Origin: Chiridota heheva
Taxonomy: Eukaryota > Echinodermata > Holothuroidea > Apodida > Chiridotidae
Direction: 5' to 3'
DNA length: 64,000 nucleotides
Assembly: GCA_020152595.1 (NCBI GenBank)
Contig: JAIGNY010003850.1
Coordinates: 1,461,501-1,525,500, forward strand
Part shown: in pieces, positions 1 through 10,671 of the stretch
Numbering within the stretch: position 1 is the stretch's first letter
How the letters are laid out: the number at the start of each line of letters is the position of its first letter
Made by a program: the position numbers and the translations under genes
Notes under the pieces: model-generated
What the model was told of the DNA's origin: nothing
The model's database searches: none
What the model saw: only the letters and a program-made list of their open reading frames with translations

Positions 1-380
1 AAACAAAATGGTGAAGAAAGCATTAAAAAATCTTATTCCGTTAAGGAGATATTCAAGTTTAAAGTTTGGTATTTTTTGTAGAAACGACTAAAATCAGACT
101 AGGAATTGTGATGTCTCAGTCTTTAAAATCTTAAATTTAAAAGTTTTTCAGTCTTTATGTATTTTAAAGAAAGTTTATTTAAATTTGTCACTATTTAAAT
201 TATTTTTCCTCAAACTTTCTTTAGGTGGTATATTATAAATACCTTCTTAGATTCAGTTTTACTACTTTTTTGACATATCACATGGTTTTTATGCCACAAA
301 ATTGCAGGACAAAATATGATAGAATACATAAAGACGTTGAGGAATCTGAGGCTATGACATCACAACTAGTCTGATTTCAG
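1..380. repeat. Family A foldback repeat, left-truncated by window
   Basis: This dispersed repeat recurs at 3.3-3.9, 23.2, 25.6, 44.0-44.5, 45.4 and 47.5-48.1 kb. Its left arm carries ATGGTGAAGAAAGC and TTAAGGAGATATTCAAG. Its right arm carries the complementary block GACATCACAACTAGTCTGAT, so the copy can fold on itself. The outer left end lies outside the window. It has no coding capacity and is probably an old MITE-like element. Confidence 0.55.
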
Positions 381-800
381 TTAACTATTCCTTTAAGATG
401 TTGAATTATGTGAAGAACAACAGCACCAAGGACACATATTTTATGAATTGCATAAAAAGTAACACGGTTAGATGTGTGCAAACTTGAAGCCTAGTTCCTG
501 CCCTAGATATGTGACAATCATCTACAAATTATTAGATTGTGTGTGATTTGCTCGCTATTAGAGGAGAAATTTTGTTCTGCAAATGGGATATGCTGTATTA
601 AGTTTCATTCTTTTTTAGAGGCAGTCGTGGATATGTTAGTTTATGATTGAATTATCTTTCAGTTTTTCCTACAAACATAAAAAAACTGAGATTTTTGTAA
701 GTAGTTTTCTTCCCTCTGGCGGTTTGTGAGGCTTGTAAGCCTTGCGTCATTAGAAGAAGCTATGGCAATTATTGTGTGACCAAGTTAATAGAGATTTAAA
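381..800. other. No recognisable feature
   Basis: AT-rich sequence between a foldback repeat and a minisatellite. No long frame, RNA gene or repeat structure was seen. Confidence 0.5.
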
Positions 801-2338
801 AGGCTCTAAAAAGCCTTGGGGCAGACCAGGCTTTATTACCAAGAGTTGAAGAACCCTGAAAAGCCTTGGGGAGACCAGGCTATAATACCAAGAGTTAAAG
901 AACCCTGAAAAGCCTTGGGAAGATCAGGCTTTATTACCAAGAGTTGAAGAACCCTGAAAAGCCTTGGGGAGACCAGGCTATAATACCAAGAGTTAAAGAA
1001 CCCTGAAAAGCCTTGGGAAGATCAGGCTTTATTACCAAGAGTTGAAGAACCCTGAAAAGCCTTGGGGAGACCAGGCTTTAATACCAAGAGTTGAAGAACC
1101 CTGAAAAGCCTTGGGGAGGCCAGGCTTTAATGCCAAGAGTTGAAGAACCCTGTAAAGCCTTGGGGAAACCAGGCTTTAATACCAAGAGTTAAAGAGCTCT
1201 GAAAAGCCTTGGGAAGACCAGGCTTTAATACCAAGAGTTGAAGAACCCTGAAAAGCCTTGGGGAGACCAGGCTTTAATACCAAGAGTTGAAGAACCCTGA
1301 AAAGCCTTGGGGAGACCAGGCTATAATACCAAGAGTTAAAGAGCTCTGAAAAGCCTTGGGGAGACCAGGCTTTAATATCAAGAGTTAAAGAGCCCTGAGA
1401 AGCCTTGGGGAGACCAGGCTTTAATACCAAGACTTAAAGAGCTTTTAAAAGCCTTGGGGAGACCAGGCTTTAATACCAAGAGTTAAAGAGCCCTAAAAAG
1501 CCTTGGGGAGACCATGCTTTAATATCAAAAGTTAAAAAGCTCTGAGAAGCCTTGGGGAGACCAGGCTTTAATACCAAGGATTAAAGAGCTCTGAGAAGTC
1601 TTGGGGAGACCAGGCTTTAATACCAAGACTTATAGAGCTCTTAAAAGCCTTGGGGAGACCAGGCTTTAATACCAAGAGTTAAAGAACCATGAGAAGCCTT
1701 GGGGAGACCAGGCTTTAATACCAAGACTTATAGAGCTCTTAGAAGCCTTGGGGATACCAGGCTTTAATACCAAGAGTGAAAGAGCCCTGAAAGGCCTTGG
1801 GGAGACCAGGCTTTAATATCAAAAGTTAAAGAGCTCTGAGAAGCCTTGGGGAGACCAGGTTTTAGTACCAAGGATTAAAGAGTCCTGAGAAGCCTTGGGA
1901 AGACCAGGCTTTAATACCAAGAGTTAAAGAGCCCTGAAAAGCCTTGGGGAGACCAGGCTTTAATACTAAGAGTTAAAGAGCCCTGAAAAGGCTTGGGGCA
2001 AACCAGGCTTTACTACCAATAGTTGAAGAGCTCTGAAAAGCCTTGGGAAGACCAGGCTTTAATACCAAGAGTTAAAGAGCCATGAGAAGTCTTGGGGAGA
2101 CCAGGATATAATACCAAGAATTAAAGAGCTCTGAAAAGTCTTGGGGAGACCAGGCTTTAATACTAAGAGTTAAAGAGCTCTGAGAAGCCTTAGGGAGACC
2201 AGGCTTTAATACCAAGAGGTAAAGAGCTCTGAGAAGCCTTGGGGAGACCAGGCTTTAATACCAAGAGCTAAAGAGCCCTGAGAAGCCTTGGGGAGACCAG
2301 GCTTTAATACCAAGTATTAAAGAGCCCTGAGACAAGGT
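801..2338. repeat. 49-bp minisatellite, about 31 units
   Basis: Head-to-tail units of about 49 bp carry AAAAGCCTTGGGGAGACCAG followed by GCTTTAATACCAAGAGTTAA and AGAGCCCT. Each unit holds imperfect dyads (AGCCTTGG with CCAGGCT, CTTGG with CCAAG). Variation is concentrated at a few positions: GTTGAAGAACCCT units dominate the left part, and TTAAAGAGCTCT or GCCCT units the right. The array is bounded by AGAGATTTAAAAGGCTCT on the left and a run into AAGAAGAAAGGAGG on the right. An 84-residue frame inside it on the minus strand is a repeat artefact. Confidence 0.95.
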
Positions 2339-2377
2339 TAATCAAGAGTTAAAAGAAGAAGAAAGGAGGTGCGAGCA

Positions 2378-2401
2378 GACAGTCAGTCAGTCAGTCAGTC
2401 A

Positions 2402-2434
<33 letters not shown>

Positions 2435-2436
2435 GG
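2378..2436. repeat. (AGTC)n microsatellite
   Basis: About 14 near-perfect AGTC tetranucleotides end in one AGTA variant. The run lies just beyond the 49-bp minisatellite. Confidence 0.97.
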
Positions 2437-2686
2437 TAATTCTTGAAAAGAACTTTGTGACATATATCTTGACTTTTGTGAAAGGAGATGAAGTCGTTCA
2501 GCTTCATTGGCCATGTTCTCACTAATCTCTGGATCATGATCCTGGACGATAACCTTGCAGAAGATTGTAGAAAAAAACAATGTCATGTGTTCTCATGAGT
2601 GCGAGCCCATGATTTAAACCACTGCAGATAATCTGATTATGGGGCATGAGGAGTCGAAAAGTGGTTCATTGAAAAACCTGAGTAAT

Positions 2687-2709
2687 AAAAAAAAAAAAAA
2701 AAAAAAAAA
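2687..2709. repeat. Poly(A) run
   Basis: Twenty-three consecutive A residues within the family B repeat. This could be a microsatellite or a retroposition scar; no element boundary is visible beside it. Confidence 0.95.
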
Positions 2710-2790
2710 GTTTACTGTTCAAGTGAAATACACAAGTTATAACAGGATAATGCATAACTAAGATAATTGCAGGTCACTGATTTGCATTCA

Positions 2791-3240
2791 CCCTTACAGA
2801 AATATTAGCTTGCAGCAAGCTTGCAGCACGCTTGCAGCAAGCTTGCAGCATGCTTGCAGCACGCTTGCAGCAAGCTTGCAGCAAGCCAGCAAAAACTATC
2901 TGCATAATTAGCTTGTGCAAGCCAACAAAAACTATGTGCAAGCTTGCGCAAGCCAGCAAAGCTTTCTGCAAGCACGCGTAAGCTAGCAAAACTTTCTGCA
3001 AGCTTGCGCAAGTTAATTATGCTAGCTAATGTTAGCTTGCGCAAGCTAGAAAGTTCAAAATACTAGCTTGCAGCTTGCTTGCAGCTTGTTTGCAGCTTGC
3101 TTGCAGCTTGCTTGCTTGCAGCTTACTTGCAGTTTACTTGCAGCTTGTTCGCTTACCAGCAAGCTTGCAGCAAGCTTGCAGCACGCTTGCACAAGCTGAA
3201 AATGTTAGCTTGTCCGCAGCAGCTAAAATATCTGTAAGGG
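2791..3240. mobile_element. Family E TIR element, copy E1
   Basis: The element starts CCCTTACAGAAATATTAGC and ends with the near-complement ATATCTGTAAGGG. The interior is a degenerate run of AGCTTGCAGC and CAAGCTTGCG modules, strongly self-complementary, with GCTTGCGCAAGC dyads. No coding capacity: the frames of 75-94 residues here are artefacts of the repeat. It is flanked on both sides by CA, and it interrupts a family B repeat whose unbroken form is seen near 34.24 kb on the minus strand. Superfamily unknown. Confidence 0.8.
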
Positions 3241-3332
3241 CACACACATCTTTTGAGAATATTATCAGCGTGCTCTGGATTATGATCCTTAGCCCTCACC
3301 TAAGATCAAATGGCTGTAATCAGATTAGTTCA

Positions 3333-3883
3333 CTGGTCAAGCATGTCCATCTTATATGAAAGAGGATTTTCAAAGAAACCAAATGGTGAAGAAAGCATTC
3401 AAAAATCTGATTCTGTTAAGAAGATATTCAAGTTTAAAGCTCCGTCTTATATGTGAAAAAATGAGTCGTGTAGCAAGTCTATTAAGTTAGGTGCCCTAAT
3501 CCTCACATTCTTAACAATTGTTAATGTATTTTAAAGAAAATTTATTTAACTTTTTTGCTATTTGTATAATTTTACCTTGAACTTCCTTTAGGTGGTAAAT
3601 TATGATTATCTTTACTAGATTCGGATTTGCTACTTCCTGACAATTCAATGGTTTTTATGCCACACAATCGCAGGACAAAATATGATAGAATACATAAAGA
3701 CTTTGAGGAATCTGAGGCTGTGATATCACAACTAGTCTCATTTCAGTTGTTCTACACAAATGATACCAAACATTAAATTTAAATATCTCCTTAATGGAAT
3801 AGGATTTTGGAATGCTTTTTTACCATTTTGTAAGTCTTATGAAGTCCTCTAGATTTTGTATAAGATGGACATGCTGACCCCTG
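3333..3883. repeat. Family A foldback repeat with terminal inverted repeats
   Basis: The left end reads TGGTCAAGCATGTCCATCTT, and the right end carries the complement AAGATGGACATGCTGACC. Inside, the left arm (ATGGTGAAGAAAGC, AGATATTCAAGTTTAAAG) and the right arm (TTTAAATATCTCC, ATTTTGTAAG) pair imperfectly. This is the most complete family A copy in the window. MITE-like, non-coding. Confidence 0.65.
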
Positions 3884-4559
3884 AACTATCCTTCAAACTT
3901 GGAAAGAGCCTTTAATGGCCAATAACATGAACAGCTCATGAACAAATGAAGACTGAACAAATTCATGTTGCAACTTGAATGTTGATATTATATAATGAGT
4001 CAAAAAGTACAGAATGTACAAAATTTAGGATGTTAAAAGTTGTTTCAAGCAAAATAACGCTTCAGTTGCTAATTACTGCTGTAAAACATAGATGTGGGTT
4101 ATGCACGATGATGCATATTTGATCAATTTCTCCTGTCATTCAAATTATGGTTATTTTGTGTTGATTATGTTTTGAAAGTATGAACATTAATGTTCTCTCA
4201 TTTGAAGCGTGTAATTGGTGTATGATGTTTAAGAAAAGATGCTGAGTGCAAAATCAAGTAATGAAGAAAACATTTACGGAACGTGCCCATCTCATGATTA
4301 TAGTATGAGATTTTTGATAGTTATAAGAGGGTGTCAAGTAATGAATTATTGATTGTGTTCACGGAACTAGAATTAAAGAAGAAGTTTAGTAGCCAATTAT
4401 ATAGTTGATCTCTTCTAAAAAGGGTAGTACAAGGAATACAATTGTGAAGAAAGTATTCAAACTCTTATTCCGTTAAAGAGATATGATCATAGAAAAAATT
4501 CCCATAGCATCATAGAAAATAATACCTTTGATTGAAGTCCTGAGCTGCGAGGTCGTTTG

Positions 4560-5460
4560 AGTTCGCAGTTAGCTTGCAGACCCTCGGTATCTTGCAGTGA
4601 GCCTATACCTGCTTGCAGCAAGCTTGTTATGGTTTACAGATATTTTAGCTTGCAGCACGCTTGCCACAAGCTAACATTTTTTGCTTGCACAAGCATGCTA
4701 CAAGCTTGTGCATGCTGCAAGCGTGTTGCCAGCATGCTGAAAGCTAGTATTTGGAACAAATACTAGCTTGCTAGATTGCACAAGCTAACATTAGTAGCTT
4801 GCACAAGCTAGCATAAACTATTTGTTAGCTTGTGCTAGCTTGCAGAAAGTTTTGCTAGCTTGCGCAAGCTTGCAGTAGTTTTTGTTATCTTTCGCAAGCC
4901 AATTTGTTCCAAATATTAGCTTGCAACATGCATGCTCCAAGCTTGCAGTACACTTTCACAAGCTTATACCTGCTTGCAACAAGCTTGTTATAGCTTGCAG
5001 CATGCTTGCGACAAGCTAACAATTTTTAGCTTGCACAAGCATGCTGCAAGCTTGCGCACGCTGCAAGCATGCTGAAAGCTAGTATTTGGAACAGATACTA
5101 GCTTGCTAGATTATGTAAGCTAACAGCGTGTACAAGCTAGCATAAAATATTAGTTAGCTTGGGCAAGCTTGCAGAAAGTTTTTGCTAGCTTGCGCAAGAT
5201 AATTTGTTCCAAATACTAGCTTGCAGCATGCTTGTCGCAAGTTTGACGCATGCTTGCACAAGTTTTACCTGCTTGCAGCAAGCTTGTTATAGCTTACAAA
5301 TGTTTTTGCTTTACAAGCTTATGCAAGCTTGTAGACAGTTTTGCTAGCTTGCGCAAGCTTGCAGATAGTTTTTGCTAGCATGCACAAGCTAATTTGTTCC
5401 AAATACTTAAAATATTAGCTTGTCGCAAGCGTGCTGCAAACTTGCTTCTGTAAAAGCAAG
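4560..5460. repeat. Family E cluster, tandemly repeated interior
   Basis: Dense AGCTTGC and GCAAGCT modules form about three tandem units of roughly 350 bp. Near-identical strings ACCTGCTTGCARCAAGCTTG begin near 4608, 4968 and 5268. Each of the first two units contains the dyad GCTAGTATTTGGAACA with ATACTAGC. Clean CCCTTACAG ends are not present, only CTTCTGTAA near 5445. I read it as an E element whose ends were lost or that expanded internally. Confidence 0.75.
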
Positions 5461-5554
5461 CTTGTTATAACCTCAACAATCTTATTTTTGTTCAGCAAGC
5501 TTATAAAGATTGTTTCCTTATTGTTGGAAGCTTACAGTGAGCCTGAAGTGAGCT

Positions 5555-5995
5555 CATGCATCTATAAGGATGTTTCAGATGATGTCATGAGGTCACACGA
5601 CTTTGTTTACATTTAAACACTCAAACGTTTATATGTTTGCATGTTGTAATATAAGATTATTTTTATAAGATGATTATGCTGGATTCTTGCTGTGTTGTTG
5701 CTTGCACTAATTTAGATGTTTACTTGGAGGGTAATTTGTCTCTAAAATAACATTTCATTTTAAATACCAGCTTGTCTTTTATGGGCTGCAGCGCATTTTA
5801 CATGCCCAGCGCATATTTTTTATCACCAGCGTATGCTAGGGCTTTTTAAAAACCGATGTTTGTTTTACATGTGATGTGACTGGGCTAGGTGAAGATCAGA
5901 TTCTTGCAACGTGCAAATGCTTTGCCCTGCAAAATGGCTTGCAGTTGAATCAGAGTCATGTAATGAAATCCCTCTATAAGGTAGATTTTCATAAG
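5555..5995 (+). repeat. Family G dispersed repeat, copy 1
   Basis: It shares ACTTTGTTTACAT, TCAGATT-like and GGATTCTTGCTGTG blocks, then GTGATGTGACTG, CCCTGCAAAATGGCTT and ATGAAATCCC, in the same order with 23565-24085. Both copies lie directly downstream of a family E array. No coding frame is shared. Confidence 0.6.
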
Positions 5996-6879
5996 AAAAA
6001 AATATCACTTTGATGAGGAAAAAATGATTTGGTTAAAGAATATCTCACGATCAAAAAGTGAGGGCATTTAATGTACTAAGCTACGAGAATTTTGAAATAA
6101 GACACGTCTAATTTTTGATACTCATGTCATTAAAAAATTACTTAAAGTAGCATTCAACTGAAAATGGAGGGCGTATTTTATTGGAGTCTTGCAAATAATG
6201 CAGTGTGTATCTTGTATAGGCTTTTCATACAGCCTCTTTGAATTAAATTTAAATATTCATAGCTTTGCTGTGCTGTCGATCATGCACATAGGCCTAGCTG
6301 TGTAGGGTACTCTGCCGGTTGTTAGGACTTGACAAATTAATGCACAGGAAGTTTATTTCGTTTTTGTTTTTCTTTTAAACATATTCACCCAATAAACTTA
6401 ACTTGAAGTTGGCATCTTTTTATGCTTGGAACGCATTTCAATGGTCATTCAGTAATAAATCAGTGACGACTTCATACTTTGAGTCTTACTGTGTCATTAG
6501 GCAACTGTAATATCATTATAACATTAGGACATAATATTTTGAAAAGGGGTTTATAACACTAAGATAACAGTCAAATACTCATAGTCATATGGTATTGTAG
6601 CCAAATCCTCCTAGGCCCAGGCTTCTTTATTGGCTAAAAGTATCAATTACTTCAAGTTAACTTGGCCCTATAATTTTGTCACTGTCATAGACTAGTACCA
6701 TGCCAGAAGAAGAGAAGATTGGAAGGCTTAACATGTGCAGGTCTTCACACACAGTGAACATTCGATCGAGAGCACTCGGCGAGTGAACAAACTTTAAAAC
6801 CAAAAACTAATACTTAACTAAGAAATTTTTGCACGTAGGCTAGGCTACTTCGTATGTTACAATTCTAACGTTACAGCTC
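5996..6879. other. No recognisable feature
   Basis: AT-rich sequence with no long frame, tandem repeat or RNA-gene signature. Confidence 0.45.
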
Positions 6880-7262
6880 CCCCCAACCCCTATGCAACAA
6901 TTGTCATTGCACCCTCACAGTCCATCATGTTCTCCTTGCTTGCCCCCAGTACAACCTTCCCAGAGCTTCCCTCGTTCCCCACAACTCAATTGCTGAGTTC
7001 TTCTAGAAAAATCCGCCGGATAAACTGATCTCCTTCTCCTTCCTTCATCATGCCTCCCTCTACAACCATATTTAATTCTCCTCTTCCACCCCCTCTCTCT
7101 TCTTTGTTTTTGTTTCAACCATGCACCTCCTCTCTCGATCACAGCTTTCTGACTTTTTGTTCTCGAATTTCTCTCATTCTCCCCCTGTTTCCTTTCCTTC
7201 CTACCTCTAGAATGATCTGACCTCTCAGGCACAATTTGACTCTCGTTGTCGTGGTGCCGTTA
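6880..7262 (+). mobile_element. SINE-like element with GTGGTGCCGTTAA tail
   Basis: A pyrimidine-rich body ends in CTCTCGTTGTCGTGGTGCCG followed by TTAAG. The same layout, C/T-rich body then a conserved tail, occurs at 46.68-46.93 and 48.95-49.07 kb. This suggests a 3' end shared by a SINE or LINE family. No polymerase III boxes were seen in this copy. A 105-residue minus frame here, rich in R, K and E, is only the complement of the pyrimidine tract. Confidence 0.5.
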
Positions 7263-7877
7263 AGTTTTGAACATCGTTTTTTGTCTAATTTGCATGAAAT
7301 ACATTATCCAATTCTATTCATTGCAAGCAAGCAAGGGTGGGTAATTTTTGCTATTTTTTATAGCAATGAAATATGACAAAAAATCTAATATTTTAAGGAT
7401 TACATATTCATAAACTTACTATTTAACCAACTGCTAAATTGCTTTTGTGCCTATGCAAGCTAGGCAGCTGTTAATCAGCTGTAAAACATTACGAACTTGA
7501 ATTCCAATATGTTGTTATGGTGGAGATTTTGATTGGATTTATTTATTTTTCATTTCCATGCAAATATTACAATATTTACAATGAAAGAACAAAACATTTG
7601 ATGATAAAATGGTGGATATTGGATAATACAAGTTTTAATGTAAAGTACTTTGGAAATAAACAATGAAGAAAATGTAGGTGCCCCCCTTGCAGGGTATATT
7701 TTTCATTTTGAAAATTGATTAGCAAAAATAGCTGACATCATGAACTTAGACATATGGATAACATTGCTATATATCTTTGCTATAAAGTGGTTAAAATTGT
7801 CCTTGTCCCCTTGTGTGAAATCAAATAAAACACAAGGGAAATAACAGCCTCTGTTCCAGTGCCCCCATTGTCCACAG
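7263..7877. other. No recognisable feature
   Basis: AT-rich sequence. No frame or repeat could be supported. Confidence 0.4.
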
Positions 7878-8322
7878 AGCTTACAGATATATAAGATTGC
7901 AGCAAGCTTGCAGCACGCTTACAACAAGCTAACAATTTTTAGCTTGCGCAAGTATGCTGCAAGCTAGTATTTGGAACAAATTAGCTTGCGCAAGCTAGCA
8001 AAAACTATCCACAAGCTTGCGCAAGCTAGAACAACCTTTTGCAAGCTTGCGCAAGCCAACAAATATTTTATGCTAGCTTGCACAAGCTATTGTTAGCTTA
8101 CACAAGCTAGCAAGCTAGTATTTGTTCCAAATACTAGCTTGCAGCATGCTTGCAGCATGCTTGCAGCATGCTTGCAGCAAGCTTGCAGCATGCTTGCAGC
8201 ATGCTTGCTGCATGCTTGCAGCAAGCTTGCAGCAAGCTTGCAACATGCTTGCGCAAGCTTGCAGCAAGCTACAAATTGTTAGCTTGTTGCAAGCATGCTG
8301 CAAGCTAAAATTTCTGTAAGGG
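7878..8322. mobile_element. Family E TIR element, copy E3
   Basis: The right end AAATTTCTGTAAGGG is intact; the left end AGCTTACAGATAT is a degraded form of CCCTTACAGAAAT. The interior alternates CAAGCTTGCGCAAGC dyads with AGCATGCTTGC runs. It includes the hairpin GCTAGTATTTG-TTC-CAAATACTAGC at about 8112-8136 and a second half-site at about 7965. AG flanks both ends. Short frames on both strands are repeat artefacts. Confidence 0.72.
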
Positions 8323-8744
8323 AGGTCTTGTTTTAGGTACAGTAAATGGACAGAAAGCAACAACTCCGACTTACACGATTTAAGTATGCCACAAAACACT
8401 GCAAACAGTGCATTAAATTTGTGCAAGAAATGGTTAATTTAGGTCTTAATTGAAATTGACGATAATCCACATCTTTCTCCTAACCTCATTCCCACAATGC
8501 ACTTACTAAATTGAAGAAAAAAATTGGTTTACTTTTGTGATCATCTGCTATCTAAATAACTATAATAACAACCCATTTACAATATTTATAGCATGCTTCA
8601 TTAAGTATGTAGCACTTTATAAACATTGTTATAATTTAGAGCAGCGCAAGAGTTGTTAAATTTTCTAGTGTAGAAAACATAAATTAAGACTTGTCAGACA
8701 TTAGCAGAGACTATTTAAAGGAATATTCTTGTGTGTATTTTATG

Positions 8745-9400
8745 TGATAGAGGCAGGGGTGTCGGAAGCAACTCTGGCAAGGGGGGCAGAAAATCAAGTG
8801 GGGGCACTTATTTTGACAGTAATTGAGGTGCCCTCGGTTCCTACACATATGGTTTCAGCACCATGGCGGGATTTAGGGGGCACTTGCCCATACATCCCCA
8901 CTTTTTTCCCAATGTATTCATTTTATGGGGTGATTTTGTGTATTTACGCTCTATTTTCCCCCACCCACCCTACCTATGGGTTTGAAATTAGGGAGCCAGG
9001 ACCAATGTTGACAATTGTCATTGGGTGAATTGGTTTAAAGGCCTAGGATTATGAAAATTCCTGGGGACGTGCCCTGTCCCATCATGCACGGCCCTCAGTG
9101 TTAGGTCCCCTGGTAAATGATCATGCTTTGATTGTGTCAAATAAATACTAAATGTATGCTACATTTTTTTGTATGTACTATGTAGGATTTGCAAGTGAGT
9201 GGATTTCTATTTGTTTTCAAGCTTCAAGAATGAATGACCTAGAATAATTTTATGTAACTTTTAAAAGGGCATCGTCTGCTTCGGTCCGCCGTCAACTTTC
9301 GAAAGGCACCTGCTGCCCCTGTCTGCCTTAACTTTAAAAAGTGCCCCTCCTTTGCCTTCTTACTCTAGGGCAAGGGGGGCAGTTTCTCCCATGGTTCAGT
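8745..9400. other. Degraded G-rich dispersed repeat fragments
   Basis: Stretches such as GGCAAGGGGGGCAG occur near 8778 and 9370, with CCCTGTCC-type complements between. They resemble the common class of worn MITEs that end in G-runs. Boundaries are not resolvable. The 99-residue frame at 8729-9028 has no recognisable domain. Confidence 0.3.
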
Positions 9401-9743
9401 CACTGCTGGATAGAAGACTGATACATTTAGTAATTTTGCTAAATGAAAGGTGGTTACATAAACAAATTGATAAAAAACCCACAAAAAAACATTTTCACAT
9501 AAATAAAGCTTGTATGTACTACTCATCTTAAGGTATATGCACAGATAGAGCTTTAACATTAACCACAAAGAGCTGTAATTTATGAACAGAATAGTTTTTA
9601 AATTATTTCAAAAGTACATGTAGTATCCAAGTTATGGCAATTCAAGGTTTGATGAATTTATTTTTAATGTTAAAATTATAATGCATTGAAGAGAATTAAG
9701 ACATCAAAATATTTAATATAATTTTTTAATTTTCTATGGAGCT

Positions 9744-10176
9744 CAGGAAGTGACATAGGAAAATCTTTTTTTTATCTCGTTCCCACGATATATTATCTAG
9801 TTCCCATGAGATATTATCTGGTTCCCACGAGATATTATCTAGTGCTAAACCTGACCCTAACCTAACCCATAATATCTGGTGAGAACGAGATAATATCTGG
9901 TGGGAACGAGATAATATCTGGTGGTAACGAGATAGTATCTGGTGGTAACGAGATAATATCTGGTGGTAACGAAATAATATCTGGTGGTAACGAGATAATA
10001 TCTAGTGGGAACGAGATGATATCTAGTGGGAAAGAGTTGATATCTGGTGGGTACGAGATAATATCTGGTGGTAACGAGATAATATCTGGTAAGAGCGAGA
10101 TAGTATCTCGTAGGGACGAGATAGTATCATATCTCGTGAGAACAAAATAAGAAAGATTTTCTTATGTTACATCCTG
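9744..10176. mobile_element. TIR element with internal inverted 21-bp array
   Basis: Terminal inverted repeats of 25 bp match at 22 positions: CAGGAAGTGACATAGGAAAA on the left, and on the right the complement of CAGGATGTAACATAAGAAAA. The interior is a tandem array whose unit reads GAGATAATATCTGGTGGTAA plus one base, around the core GATAATATC. About three units at the left (GTTCCCACGAGATA) run in reverse, and about 13 at the right run forward. The whole element is therefore a long hairpin with an asymmetric stem. No target duplication is clear and there is no coding capacity. Confidence 0.8.
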
Positions 10177-10671
10177 GGGCTTTCTGTCCAAAATTGCAGT
10201 CACTAAAAATCATCAGACTGTTTTCTCTTGCTAAAATTTCATAAAGAGGTGAGTTTTATGCTTGAAATTTAATAACTTTTATGATATCCGTAATTTTTTT
10301 AAATCAAGACGGTCGGTAGAAAAACAGGCAAGTAAAAATTCAGTGCATCAGCTTGGTGATAAGTCATGAAATTGTATTTCCCTCTGTGCTGTGGTAAAGT
10401 TGGCTATGAGAAACTTGATCAGCTATTTAATTACTTTTAAATGCCAAAACATCATTTGGTATTTTATGACCCTTCAAGAAGCTAAGGGTATTTTGACAAA
10501 GTCCTTCAAAGTGTAATTTCTTCTGAAATATGTGCTCGCCAAGGGACAAAATAGAGAAGTTGTTTAGTTTATGCATTTGAGGGTAAGTGCAACGCGTGTC
10601 TGTATTAATTTTTACCAACCTTATACAAAATTGAGATGGCAAGCATGTTTATTGTTACCGATAGCTTGTAA

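Larger units (their letters stand above)
2470..3330 (+). repeat. Family B dispersed repeat, split by element E1
   Basis: Shared blocks include GGCCATGTTCTCAC, ATCATGATCC, AAAAAAACAATGTCATGTG and ATGGGGCATGAG, and after the insertion CACACATCTTTTGAGAA. The same blocks occur in the same order at 24.6-25.3 kb, and in reverse orientation at 34.06-34.93 kb. The interval 2791-3240 is a separate TIR element inserted in it. A 23-base A run lies at 2687-2709. Confidence 0.7.

Noticed and set aside
801..2338. CRISPR-like or tRNA-like array
   Set aside because: Units abut with no unique spacers and the organism is eukaryotic; it is an ordinary minisatellite.
6915..7232. 105-residue minus frame rich in arginine and glutamate
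   Set aside because: Complement of the pyrimidine-rich body of a SINE-like repeat; composition alone explains it.
9857..9880. Interstitial telomere (CCCTAACC)
   Set aside because: Only CTGACCCTAACCTAACCC, barely two units, lies inside a TIR element; too short to call.
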